Below are positions 10,601 through 20,679 of a stretch of 33,432 nucleotides of DNA, one piece after another. The stretch covers positions 1-33,432 of the forward strand of contig JAMQCK010000257.1 in the NCBI GenBank assembly GCA_024196135.1, in the 5' to 3' direction. Made by a program: the position numbers and the translations under genes. Positions within the stretch are counted from its first letter, which is position 1, and every line of letters starts with the position of its first letter. This DNA comes from Pleurotus ostreatus/Saccharomyces cerevisiae fusant (Eukaryota > Opisthokonta). Under the pieces are notes generated by a model. That model ran no database searches. It was not told the origin of the DNA and saw only the letters and a program-made list of their open reading frames with translations.

Positions 10601-12023
10601 GGCGAGCTCAAGCTTGAGTGGGTGTACGGGCTGCTTAGCCTCAAGCTTTCGATTGATAAAGAGGGGATCGTTTCCGGGTCTGCTCGCAGCGGCTTCTCGA
10701 ACTGCACCATCGACGGTAATCGAACAACTGACGAAGACGGTGCCATGATGCTCAGGTTCAAGATCGTGCATCACCCGGTCACTTGGGTGTCGTCCCTACT
10801 GACGCCTATCACCTGGTACTACGAGGGGAAATATCTTCCGGAGACCAACTCGTACGCGGGCGTCTGGCGCTTCGACCAAGATAGCACAGTCAAGCACATC
10901 TCTATCCTGGCCAGTACGCCTGCAGACATCTTCTACTTCCGATCAATCATCGAGGACGATCGCACGGCTGCAAACCTCTGGCAGTTTGCACGAGCAGCAG
11001 TATTGCATCGCGTGCGCAGGAAAATGCTCAGCAGGAAACACGTCTTGGAACGTTGGCGGGAGATGAAGCAATACGTAGATCTGCATATGCGACGGGTGTT
11101 TTCGTGGACTGTTTCGAATGGCGACGTATCGCAACCCTCTGCTGAGATGCAGGAGGCTCTTGATCGCAGTGCTTACACCCTCCCGCCGGAAGACGAGCGC
11201 CTCTATCTATCCATCGTCGCCTCTCGCCCGACCAAGCCCACTTACCATTGGTAGGCGCATCAGCCGCAAAGTCCGTGCTAGTGCATTAATAGCCTCTGCA
11301 GGAATGCCGATTGTGATAGCTGCAAGAAAGCCATCGTCGGAGACCGCTACGCCTGTCTGCAATGCGTCAGCGATGGTCTGCGTAATCAGATCGACTTGTG
11401 CTCGGATTGCCGCAATCAGACGCCGAACTCTGGCTCCTTTGCGCACAAGGCTTCCCACACGCTTCTGAGACTGCACTATCACTTGCACGACAAGGACAAG
11501 GAGCAGGTGTATGATGATGCGAGCAAAGCACTTGACGCGGCCAAGCGGTTGTTCTCCTCCACAAACGAGTCTGCCATCAGTAAGCCTTTGAACGTAGCCG
11601 TTGTGACTTTCGCCAATGACGAATATACCAGGTCCAAACTGTGCGTCTTGCGGCAACGCCATATCTCTTCCATGTTGGTATTGCTCGACTTGCTATAGCG
11701 GTAGGTCGTCTTTGCCCGTATTCACCCTGCTGGTCTGATCTCCGGTATTCTAACTAGCTCGATCTACGGATATACTCACTTGCGATACCTGTCGTCCCCG
11801 CAAACACGACGCTCACCATGTCTGGATACAGGTAAAGAAGGCGGCATTCAACGCCGAGCTCTCAACAGCGGTGGAGCGGCTTCAGGAGAACGTCGAGGTC
11901 CTGAGCACTCGTCTAGCGAAGCTGGAGAGCATAGAAGATCGGCTGCAAAAGCTGGAGAGCATCGAGAGTCGGATGGGGGCGCTTGAGCGCATGTTGGGAG
12001 TAGCTCTTGCTTCACGCCAATGA
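7618..12023 (+). CDS. large EF-hand and double ZZ-type zinc finger protein with helical N-terminal domain
   Basis: Start chosen at 7618 (MSTT), followed by a 48-base intron into RKNDLDEEYTKLIQEASQ. Roughly 17 exons, about 1,150 residues. Order: an all-helical N-terminal region (EAGGSALIEMASGM, DRFAGGCTMLISALD, ISMVHPFI, LLAFKGVINLELKRR); a coiled or helical middle; a canonical EF-hand loop DDDGTGFISVAE (D1, D3, T5, G6, I8, E12) formed across an intron at about 9410-9455; a long conserved region; then two ZZ-like fingers. The first follows WNADCDSCKKAIVGDRYACLQC with CSDC and AHKASH; the second has CASCGN, CWYCSTC, CDTC and HDAHH. The tail from about 11840 is a coiled coil (RLAKLESIEDRLQKLESIES). 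Probably cytosolic and calcium-responsive. The N-terminus recalls helical bundles of fungal STAND or HeLo-type signalling proteins, but that is an inference. Confidence 0.82.
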
Positions 12024-12382
12024 ATTATACGCCCTCTCTGTATTTGGCACATCACCTGTACCAGCTTCGAGGTCGCCGAGTCTCTGCCTTTGCGATACAA
12101 TACTTCCGACGACCGCGATCATGAGGTATAGGTCCTTATAGGCGCTATCAGCGTGACTTTGTGTGGCGGTGCTCCCTGCTTCCTGCTCTGCTGACACCAT
12201 CCGGGACGCCTCCGGGGAATGTAGCCTACAGACACCTCACTGTGCGTTTGACCTTGACGGTTACAACACAGCATCGATGACTCTCACACGTGTCAATCCG
12301 GGACTAGAGTGTATAAAGGACGGGAACCAGCGAACCAGGAGGTGATTCAATATCAACGGCATACTCACCCGCAAGCAACAGC
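12024..12382. other. intergenic, 3' UTR of the EF-hand/ZZ gene and promoter of SDR copy 1
   Basis: 359 bases. No gene is supported. Holds the TATA box listed at 12312-12319. Confidence 0.6.
12312..12319 (+). promoter_or_regulatory. TATA box of SDR copy 1
   Basis: TATAAAGG, 71 bases before the ATG at 12383, in the expected place for a fungal core promoter. Confidence 0.6.
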
Positions 12383-13625
12383 ATGTCCGGAGAGAAAAAG
12401 ACTGTTCTGATTACCGGGTGAGTACTACGTTGATCTTTGTCTACTTGCTCATTTTCGACTGGCCTGTAGGTGCACTACTGGGAGCATCGGCGATGCGCTC
12501 GCTCGAGAGTTTCACGCACGAGGTTCGTAGGCAGCGCCTGTGGGGTAATGCGCCCGTTCATTGAGGAATTTCACTCAGGATACCGTGTTTTTGCGGCGTC
12601 TCGTAGGCTAGAGTCGATGGAGAGTCTCGCCGAAGAAGGCATCGAGACACTCAGACTCGACATCGCCAACGACGACGACATAAAGGAAACTGCTGATGAG
12701 ATTTGCAAGCGTACAGGCGGCAGCTTGAACATCCTGGTCAATAACGCGTGCGTGTAGGCGCCGCTGCGTTCACCTCATCTGATTTTAACGTATCTGCTCG
12801 CAGCGGTGTCGGTCAGCCCCGACCCTGCGACCGCGAGGCTTTGACTGACCTAGTTCACGATAGGATACACGTCGTCTATAGCAGATAGCGACATGGACAA
12901 GGTTCGCTCGCTGTTCGACATCAACGTCTTCGGTCATTACGCCGTGACTCGCGCCTTCATCCCGCTGCTCATCAAGGCGGACCACGGCCTCGTCGCGTTC
13001 AACTCGTCCATCGCTAGCGTCGTCCCGCTGCCCTATAACGGCGCGTACAGCGCATCTAAGGCGGCCATCAATGCGCTGGGAGACACCTTGCGCGTCGAGC
13101 TCGCACCGTTCGGGGTCAAGGTGGTCAATGTGGGCTACACCGTATCTGCCAGTAGAGCGCATAATGACCTGCTATCCCTTCAGCTTCTTACGGGCTCCAC
13201 CAAGTCCAACCTCGATACATCGCCTGCGGTCGAAGCAGGTCTGCCCGACAGCTCGATCTACAAGCCTGTCGAGAACACCTTCAAGGACAAGGTCTCGCGC
13301 TATCAGGGTGTGCTTCAATCCCGCGTCGCAGCGTCATACCTCCTCTGACATGCAACTCTCCTCGCAGGGGGCGCTATGGCTACCGATGTATATGCGAAAG
13401 CCGTAGTCGACGAGCTCACGAAGGCGTCGCCTTCGCCCTGGTTCTGGTTTGGCGCCCATTCCTTCATGGCCTGGTTCCTCGCGACATTCATGAAGCGTGC
13501 GAGCTCTGTATGTCCTCTTTCATGTCCCTATATGCGTGGAGACTTACTTTTGCCAGGACGGCATGATCATGAAGGAGTACGCGTTGGACAAACTCGCCGA
13601 AATCGTGCGCGGGTCTCGCTCGTAG
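12383..13625 (+). CDS. short-chain dehydrogenase/reductase, Ayr1-like, copy 1
   Basis: MSGEKKTVLITG, then across an intron the dinucleotide loop TGCTTGSIG, then RVFAASRR (a basic site that favours NADPH), LVNNAGV spliced over another intron, the catalytic Ser in FNSSIAS and Tyr/Lys in YSASK. A hydrophobic stretch lies near the C-terminus (WFWFGAHSFMAWFLATF). Stop TAG at 13623-13625. Six introns are placed with GT/AG borders. The overall pattern fits the 1-acyldihydroxyacetone-phosphate reductase (Ayr1) group of lipid-droplet and ER enzymes, which reduce acyl-DHAP in glycerolipid synthesis. Fungal paralogs of this group can have other substrates, so the reaction is inferred. The neighbour at 14083 is a close tandem duplicate. 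Confidence 0.88.
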
Positions 13626-14082
13626 TCCAGACCACTCTATTTTCTTGATGACCATTGACGATGTCTTCTCAATCCGACTCTTCTCGCACTATGGCGCGAG
13701 AACCCAGTGCGAATTTCGTGGACCACCCAGGCTGACCAGCTGCTGGCTGCCCGACTCGGCGAAGAGGACCATTTGTGGCGTCCAACCGGCAGTTGCCGCA
13801 TACGCGCGTCGCGTCGGCCGCTTCACCCTCCGCGACTTCCTAAACTGCGATTTGGTTGCTCGGACGCCTTGCGTGACAAGCGGCACTCGCCGCGTACGCA
13901 TCTACTACTTTCTGTACCCTCTGACTCCCGAAGTGATGACTGTTCTATGTCAGTATCCGCGGTGCCGTAGAGCATAAAGAGCGCGATGCTGCAGGTCAGG
14001 TTCAGACCAACTCGAGACTCTCCTCTTCAGTGCATAAACGCTCTCGTCACCAGAGCCGACCTCCAGGAGAATCTTGACTGCC
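13626..14082. other. intergenic between the two SDR copies
   Basis: 457 bases. Open stretches on both strands have no family resemblance and no conserved start. A TATA-like CATAAAGA at 13973-13980 lies 103 bases before the second SDR start. Confidence 0.55.
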
Positions 14083-15324
14083 ATGCCTGCGGAAAAACGG
14101 ACCGTACTCATCACCGGGTGAGCTCGGGCATTTCATGGCCAGTCGTGTGCTAACGCCTCGCAAGTTGCTCGACCGGGAGCATTGGCGATTCCCTTGCTCG
14201 CGAGTTCCATGCCAGAGGTTTTTTAATCGCCGCTTCTGGGGAACTCTCTGACTGACGCTGCTGAACTTCCAGGCTTTCGCGTCTTCGCCGCTTCTCGCAA
14301 GCTCGAGACGATGGAAGAGCTCGCTAAGGAGGGCATTGAGACCTTGGTGCTCGACATTACGAGTGACGAAAGCATAGCCAGCGCCAAGGACGAGATTGCC
14401 AAGCGCACGGGCGGTAGCCTGGATATCCTCGTGAACAATGCGTAAGTGGCCTACACCCGTGCCTCAAATCATCGTTTAGCTGATCCTTACCTCTCAGTGG
14501 CGTTGGTACGCTAGGCCCCTGATCTACCTGGTCATTCACTCATTTTATGCGTCCTCACTAGCCTACTCTTCTTCGGTCGCTGACAGCGACATGGCCAAGG
14601 TCCGCTGGCTGTTTGACGTGAATGTCCTCGGCCACTACTCGACGACAAAGACTTTCATCCCGCTCCTGATCAAGTCCAAGCGCGGCTTGGTCATGTTTAA
14701 CTCCTCCCTCGCCAGCGTGGTCCCGCTTCCCTACAACGCGCCGTACAACGCGGCGAAGGCCGCTCTCAATGCGATTGGTGACACCCTTCGCGTCGAGTTG
14801 GCGCCCTTTGGTGTCAAGGTGGTTAACGTGCGTGCTCTATCTCATGATAGGTCGATGACAAGGAGGTTCTCACATCTTGAGTAGCTCCTTACCGGGAACG
14901 TCGAGTCCAACCTTGCTGCGACGCACCATCCGAAGGACTATCTTCCCAAGGACTCCATCTACAAGCCAGTCGAGGACATCTACCAGAGGAACATCGACCA
15001 TTTCCAGGGTGAGTTTGGCGTACTTCCCGGCCTTCAAAGCAGCTGGGAACTCACAAGTCGGTAGATGGTGCCATTCCGACCGCGGTGTACGCCAAGAGGG
15101 TCGTCGACGAGGCCACAAAGAAGTCGCCGACACCCTGGGTTTGGGCGGGCAATCAGGCCACTATGGTCTGGTTCCTCTCAACCTTCGGGACGAGGACTGC
15201 CTTTGTAAGCTTTCGATTTTTGGGCGTTGCGATATTCGTACTCACCTCGTCGCAGGATGGGATGTTTGCGAAGAATTATGGGCTGGACAAGTTGGCGGAG
15301 ATCGTACGCGGGAAGCGCGCGTAG
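14083..15324 (+). CDS. short-chain dehydrogenase/reductase, Ayr1-like, copy 2
   Basis: MPAEKRTVLITG followed by an intron and TGCSTGSIG; RVFAASRK; VNNAGVAYSSS formed by splicing two introns; catalytic FNSSLAS and YNAAK; C-terminal hydrophobic VWAGNQATMVWFLSTF; stop TAG at 15322-15324. Intron positions match copy 1 in the cofactor loop, after the NNA motif, after VVN and near the C-terminus, so the two arose by tandem duplication. Protein identity looks roughly 60-65 percent by eye, so the duplication is not recent. Same Ayr1-type NADPH-dependent lipid reductase family; the active-site neighbourhood differs (YNAPYNAAK against YNGAYSASK), which may mean a different substrate. Confidence 0.88.
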
Positions 15325-15613
15325 GGCGCTTTCCTTCTCCCTTTTCATTGTGCTCTACTTGAATATTCTGTACTCTCGACTCGTACAAGGACCGTACCAT
15401 ACCTGTTTGCTTTCCTTCGTGCGGCGACGCGAACATACGCGTGACGTCAACGCATTCCTTGCACGTGCTATCTGCCTTCAGCTTGCAGCCACAAACTGTC
15501 GCAAACAAACAAACGTACGTCAGACCTCCTTACCCTTGGGATTCCTTCCAATCGCGGGGTGCACATGTAACTGCCTTCAGGATCCCTCCACATATTGAAA
15601 TGCACGGTAGGCC

Positions 15614-16868
15614 ATGCCTGACGACATCAAACCGCCCCCATATCCGCAAGATCTACCTTCCTGGCACGAGCTAGCCGTCGAGGACTTCCAGAAGCCCTGG
15701 CTGCATTACGAGCCCTTCTTCCGCTCGCGCGGATATATCCTTCAGTCCAGCCCAGATTTTGATAGCGAGGCGACGAAGGATCGGTTTCCGACGAAGCCTG
15801 CGAGGGACCCATTTCATCCGAGGGAAGACGAGGACTTTGTGCATCGGATTGATTGGGATACGCACAGGGCTTTCTTCAATTTGCCGAGTCCGCAGATGGT
15901 TAGTGTAGCTCCTGTCCTACCATCCTGTTGTGCAGCTTACGAACGAACACATGCAGCGAGCGAAGGTCAACGCTGCCCTTGACCCGCACTATCGGATGGT
16001 CATCATCAAGGCCGTCCACGTCGAGAGCAGCGAGTGGAGGATCATCAGCTATCTCTCTACGGGTGCTAGGCGTAAGGATCCGAGAAATCACACTATACCT
16101 CTCGTCGAGATTATCCACGCCGGCGAGTACGTCTTCATTGTGCAGGCGTGCTGGGATTATTCCTGGGGCTTCCCGCCGTTCGACTCGGTCAAGTCTCGGT
16201 TGATTTGGGCGCACCAATTGATTACGGTGAGATTATCCTACCCTCTTTCATATTCCATCTGACGAAAGCCAACTTCTCGCAGGGGCTCTGCTTCATGCAC
16301 GAGCTGGGCATATCCCATGGCGTAGGTCGGCTGCTCAATCACCCGGAAGCTACGAATTGACCTTGCCTTCAGGATATCCACAGCGCAAATGTGCTCTGGA
16401 ACCACGATGGCGCACGACCGTCTTCCTTTCTTGAAGACCCCTGCCCGAAGCTGCACAGCACCTTTGACGCGCGCTACGCCTTCATCGACTTCGGCGCCGC
16501 GATTCACTCGCTAGATGAGGCCGACCGACTTGCAACACCGAGAACTTACCCTCCAGAAGACTACGCGGCACCGGAGCAGATCCTCGAGATTCCGATAGAT
16601 CGGTTTGCTGCCGACGTCTACAACCTCGGCCGCGTGATGGAGAAGGAGCTATATAGTGCGCTGAAGGTTAGTCGGGGTCGTTTGTCGTCGTCCTCTCTGT
16701 ATTATACTCACGACTCTGCAGCAAAGGCATCCCGTCGCGCACGAGATGCTTGCTAGAGCTCACAAGTATGCCGAGCTGATCCAGACGATGGTGACCGAGC
16801 TACCGAAGGAGCGTCCCTCTGTGCAGCAAGCCTTGGTAGCTCTACAGAAAATCATAGAAGAAGTCTGA
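15614..16868 (+). CDS. small protein-kinase-like protein, fungal type
   Basis: Begins MPDDIKPPPYPQDLPSWHEL. After splicing, the kinase landmarks appear in order: a beta-3 lysine in VIIKAV, a long N-lobe insert (TGARRKDPRNHTIPLVEII), the catalytic loop HGDIHSANVLWN (HGD instead of HRD; Asp and Asn present), the metal-binding FIDFGAA and the activation-segment YAAPEQ. It ends KIIEEV with TGA at 16866-16868. Five exons; the introns at about 15898, 16227, 16323 and 16668 all have GT/AG borders. No glycine-rich loop is visible in the N-lobe. About 345 residues. Catalysis is plausible because K, D, N and DFG remain; substrate and pathway are unknown. This kind of kinase is commonly expanded in Agaricomycetes. 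Confidence 0.82.
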
Positions 16869-17053
16869 ATTGTTCCTAATTGCAAGACCTGCCTGCCCAC
16901 ATGACGGTACTACTATGTCAAGTCAGAAAACCCAGAGTGGGTATTCTGAAGTTGAAGTTGGATCACGTGCGGCATTCGGGGCGCGGGAAAATTGCTACAC
17001 AAATCCCCCGATTAGGCAAGAAGGATTGTTCTTTTCTTTTTGTACCGGCCATC

Positions 17054-19249
17054 ATGTCGGCCCCGGAAGAGCCGCTGGTAGTGCCCGTCTCCCCGCCCCC
17101 ACCACAATCAACGAACGCGAAGAAAAAGAAGAAAAAGGCGAAGAAGAAATCGAAGCCCGCGCCCCCCGAACCCGCGCCGACGGTGCTATGTATCAGCCGC
17201 AACAAGCACTGGAAGTACATTAGTTCATACCACGGACCCTGGCTACAGCTTCCCGTCGAGCTCCTGGACTCGCTCGTGCAATTGAACACGAACCCCCCTC
17301 CCCTTCCATCGAACAAGCCCGCGCCGCCTCCTGTCGATCCAGGCGTCTTCCACTCGGTCGCGTCCATACGCAGGCTCATCGACGATGCATCTTCGCTTGC
17401 CGTGCGCGCCTCCTCCGGCTTGTCCGCCAATGAACTTGCCAACTTTGGGCTCGGCTCCCCGCCCCCCACGAAGTCCCCCACAATGTCAGCGATGCGCGTA
17501 CACCGCCTGCGCGCCCTCGCTGTCCAGAAGCTCGCGCAAGCCTACCGTATGGACGAGATCGCGTCAAGTGTAGTCGTCATGCAAGGGGGCACCGTCTTCG
17601 ACGACATCGCGGAGCGCGTCCTCAAGAACGACCCGAACGACCCGGACGCCCGCTACGTCCACTTCTTCCACGAGAAGATCCCGAGCAGGTGCGCGGCGTG
17701 CTAGCAGCATGACCCCGCGCTGATCCCCCCCAGACAGCTAGCAGAGTCGACGCCCACGCGCGTCCTCGACGAGCTCATCGCCGCGCAGCCCCACCGGCTC
17801 GAGTACTTCCGCACGCGCGGGATAGTGCACTGCTTCCGCGACGAATACCCCGATGCAGTCCGCGACTTCACTCATGCAATCAAGGAGTCCAAGGCCCTGC
17901 GCAAGCACCAGATGGCCGTCGTACCCAAAAAGAAGCGCAACGGGCAAGCACCGGCCGACGGCACCGCGGTCCCCCTCCCCATCGCGCCGCTCGAGCCGCA
18001 GGCCCTATTCCTCCGCGGCGCGGCCCACCTCTCGCATGCGCTGCACATCGTCGAGTCCACGATCTGGCGCATAGAGAAGATACAGCCGCAGGGGCCCTAC
18101 GACGACATCCGCATCTCCAACCTCCCTCCACACGCTGCGCTAGGCGGCATAGAGTCGGGGAATCCGCATGGTCTGCTCGGCTCGCGGAGCGGGGCTAAGT
18201 TCATCACCTATAGAGATGCGCTGCAAGACGTGCGCGACCAGGTCGAGATGCTCGTGCGCAAGTGCGTGCGAGACATGGAACGCTTCCTTGGGTATTTCGC
18301 CTCGATCGAGGGTGAATGCTCCTGCGGCGCATCGACACCCACAACCCCCACTTCGCCCTCACATGCTTCGACATCATACCCTGAGTGCTTAACTGCTCCT
18401 CCCCCTCTGTCTGCTTCGTCGTCCTCATCCGCCTACGACTTCGAACAGTCGCTCCTTTCTTCCCGGCGAGACCATCCCCACACTTACACCTACACGACCT
18501 ACCACCCGCTCACAACGGAGGCCCACTTTACCGTCCTTATCGCGCTCCTACTTCTCGGTTCATTCGACGCCCTCCGCGAGCGATACGAGCTCGCAATGAA
18601 GATCGTCGAGGGCGTATCTCTCACTCAAGACGGTGACGTCAGAGACGAGGGCGTTGGCCTCGGCGGAAGCGGGCTCGAAGGCTACCCTATCTTCCTCCCC
18701 CCTCGCAGCCTCGCGAAGGCCGAGTGGATAGAGTGCATGAACCGCCTGCGGCCTCTCGTCGACGCGCCCTCTTCCCCGCGCGCCGCCTCCAAGGGCAAGT
18801 CCACCTCGCGCGGTCGCAGCTTTGCCGAGGAGGACTACGACCTCCCTGCCTCGGCCTCCTCCTCTAGCTCGCGCAGCTCCACGCCCTCCTCGTCCTTCCA
18901 CTCTCCCGCGCTCTCCTCTTCGTCCTCCGTGACGCTCCCTGTTGCGCACCTGGTCCCGCAGCGCGCGGATGCGGGTCGTGCGCTGGACGCGTTGCGCGGC
19001 GTTGTGTACAGCACGCACTCCGTGAGCGAGTTCCTCGCGGCACCGCCTCCGCCGCCGAGCCCGCGCGCGCCGAGCGGGAAAGCGAAGGGGAAGGAGGACG
19101 CGCGGGAGGTTGTGAAGGAGCGCGCGAAGGCGAAGGATGTGAAGGCGAAGGACGTGACCAAGTCGCTGAACATACCGCTGTTTGGCCCGCGGGTGGACGT
19201 CATCCTCGCGTGGGTGGACGCGATGGGGTTGGCGGAATTGGGGATATAG
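17054..19249 (+). CDS. conserved basidiomycete protein with TPR-like region, function unknown
   Basis: MSAPEEPLVV leads into a proline-rich and lysine-rich tract (about residues 22-36) and then a conserved block, ISRNKHWKYISSYHGPWL, LPVELLDSLVQL. Next come VHRLRALAVQKLAQAYR and DDIAERVLKNDPNDPDARYVHFFHEKIPSR. One intron (about 17690-17734) joins IPSR to QLAEST. The stretch LEYFRTRGIVHCFRDEYPDA with DFTHAIKESKALR looks like a TPR helix pair, and a second follows (ALFLRGAAHLSHAL). The second half has low-complexity serine and charged runs (about 18790-19170) separating short conserved segments. The TAG stop is at 19247-19249. No enzyme motif; a scaffold role is only a guess. Long open frames on the other strand here are shadows of GC-rich coding DNA. 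Confidence 0.85.
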
Positions 19250-19563
19250 CTGTATGCACAATCGTATAGCCATATGCACAACAATGGCTGGAAATGTTCC
19301 CAAGAAAAGGCGAATACGATCGCGTGCGGTTCGTATTTATCGTATCTATGACCCGCCGCTCGCTTCTGTACTCGCTATGTATATACGCAGAATTTCGCGC
19401 GTTGAGGACCAATAGCACAGTAGTCTATGACTGCTTCGTTCGGTACAGTGGGCAGGCGGCACCGTATGTCGTCGTAAGTCGACCAGCAAAGGCTGTGGTC
19501 GCCCGGGCAAGTACATGCCGCTGCAAGAAGGCGGGTGCAGGAAACTCAGGCTGATCGGCCGCT
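19250..19563. other. convergent intergenic region, no gene seen
   Basis: 314 bases between the stop codons of the TPR-like gene and the acidic protein gene; presumably the two 3' UTRs and terminators. Confidence 0.6.
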
Positions 19564-20182
19564 TCACTTCGTAACCATCCGTTTCCGCTTCTTCTCCAAC
19601 TCTGGCAATCCGGAATCCTCGTCTTCGACTAGTGAGTGACTGCGCTTATGCGTAGACGATGGTGGGGAACGAGGTGGAGACCCTGATGAAGGGGGACTGC
19701 GGGGGTGCTCTGGCTCCGCACCATATTCCTCATCGTCGTCGTCCGCTTCTTGCACGATCCCCTGCTGTTGGTCCGGCTGCTACGCGTCAGAGCTATATAT
19801 CACGCGCAGTGTACGCAGACGCACGTTCACCAGCAGCAACGCAGTCAGACTCGGACCATCGTCCTGGAATGGGGGATAAGAGCGCGTCGGGACGTGATCG
19901 GGGATGGTGCTTTACCTCCTCCTCATACTCTTCCCCCGAATCACTATAGTCCTGCTCTATGTCAGTCGTATGGCAGGCAGTCCATGCCGGTGTACGCACC
20001 TCTATCTCATACTCATCGCTCTCCTCATCCTCATCCTCTTCCGCGACTCCCTTCAGTATCTCCGCGCTCTCCGTCGCGTCGTCGACTTCCTCGACCGTGA
20101 TGATGGGTTCTTCTGGCTCTTGGGGCACAACGACCCTCTTGGTTCGCGAGTTCGGGCGCGATGAAGTGGTGGACCGCGACAT
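19564..20182 (-). CDS. small acidic, probably nuclear protein
   Basis: Starts MSRSTTSSRPNSRTKRVVVP at 20182 and runs through a very acidic segment (VAEEDEDEESDEYEIE). Three introns follow, giving the joins EIE/DYSDSGEEYEEE, EEE/DDGPSLTALLLVN and VN/QPDQQQGIVQ. The tail contains serine/proline (HPRSPPSSGSPPRSPPS) and a basic end, ELEKKRKRMVTK, a good nuclear localisation signal. All three junctions are phase 0 with GT/AG borders. About 150 residues. The conserved hydrophobic DDGPSLTALLL between acidic blocks suggests a short interaction motif. No catalytic domain. It may be a small chromatin-complex subunit, but I do not recognise the family. The first gene of the A/B cluster begins on the other side of its promoter. 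Confidence 0.7.
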
Positions 20183-20679
20183 GATGTATGCGTCGGGAGC
20201 TCGAGGTTCGTGGAGGTGATCAACAAGGGCTAGTGGATGCAGTGTGACGAGGACACTTGTGTCACAACTCACGCTATCGTTCTTGCCTCCGTCCATCATC
20301 GTCGGCTACCCGTTTCTGAATTACGGCGTCGACAAATTTGTAAGACTCTGCACCCTACCCTATCTTCATTGTACTAGCCCGTTGGTCGGACGCCCAGAGG
20401 GACGCCGGGGGCAAAATGACAAAGGAATATGGCCACTTCAAGCGAGGACTATTGTACTTCGGACGGACTACTCCGACCGACATTCCATCCTTCTTTGAGG
20501 TGCCGCAGTCTATTGTTTGGCACCTATTGTTCTCTCCCGCCACATTCAGACGGTGCGAGACTTATAAGCCTCGCTCTTTGGGATGGAACTGCAGCATCTA
20601 ACGACTCTTACGACTCGGTATCTCACACGACTGCACGATTTCACGATATCGCCGGACGATATTCTTTACGCTGAGGACG
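20183..20679. promoter_or_regulatory. promoter region of A1, left border of module 1
   Basis: 497 bases between the start of the acidic protein gene and the A1 start. From about 20430 onward the sequence closely matches the region upstream of A2 (24545-24793), including ATTGTTCT, TTATAAGCCTCGCT, GATGGAACTGCAGCATCT and CTCACACGACTGCAC. This marks a duplicated core promoter. Confidence 0.6.
20562..20569 (+). promoter_or_regulatory. TATA-like box of A1
   Basis: TTATAAGC, 118 bases before the A1 start, kept in the same context before A2 (24677-24684) and in altered form (TTTAAAGC, 28781-28788) before A3. Confidence 0.55.

Noticed and set aside
13645..13977. 110-codon open frame between the SDR copies
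   Set aside because: No family resemblance, Arg/Cys-rich composition, and it occupies the promoter region of SDR copy 2.
18560..19303. 247-codon open frame on the minus strand opposite the TPR-like gene
   Set aside because: Arg/Ala/His-rich shadow of GC-rich coding DNA; the plus strand is spliced, conserved and protein-like.
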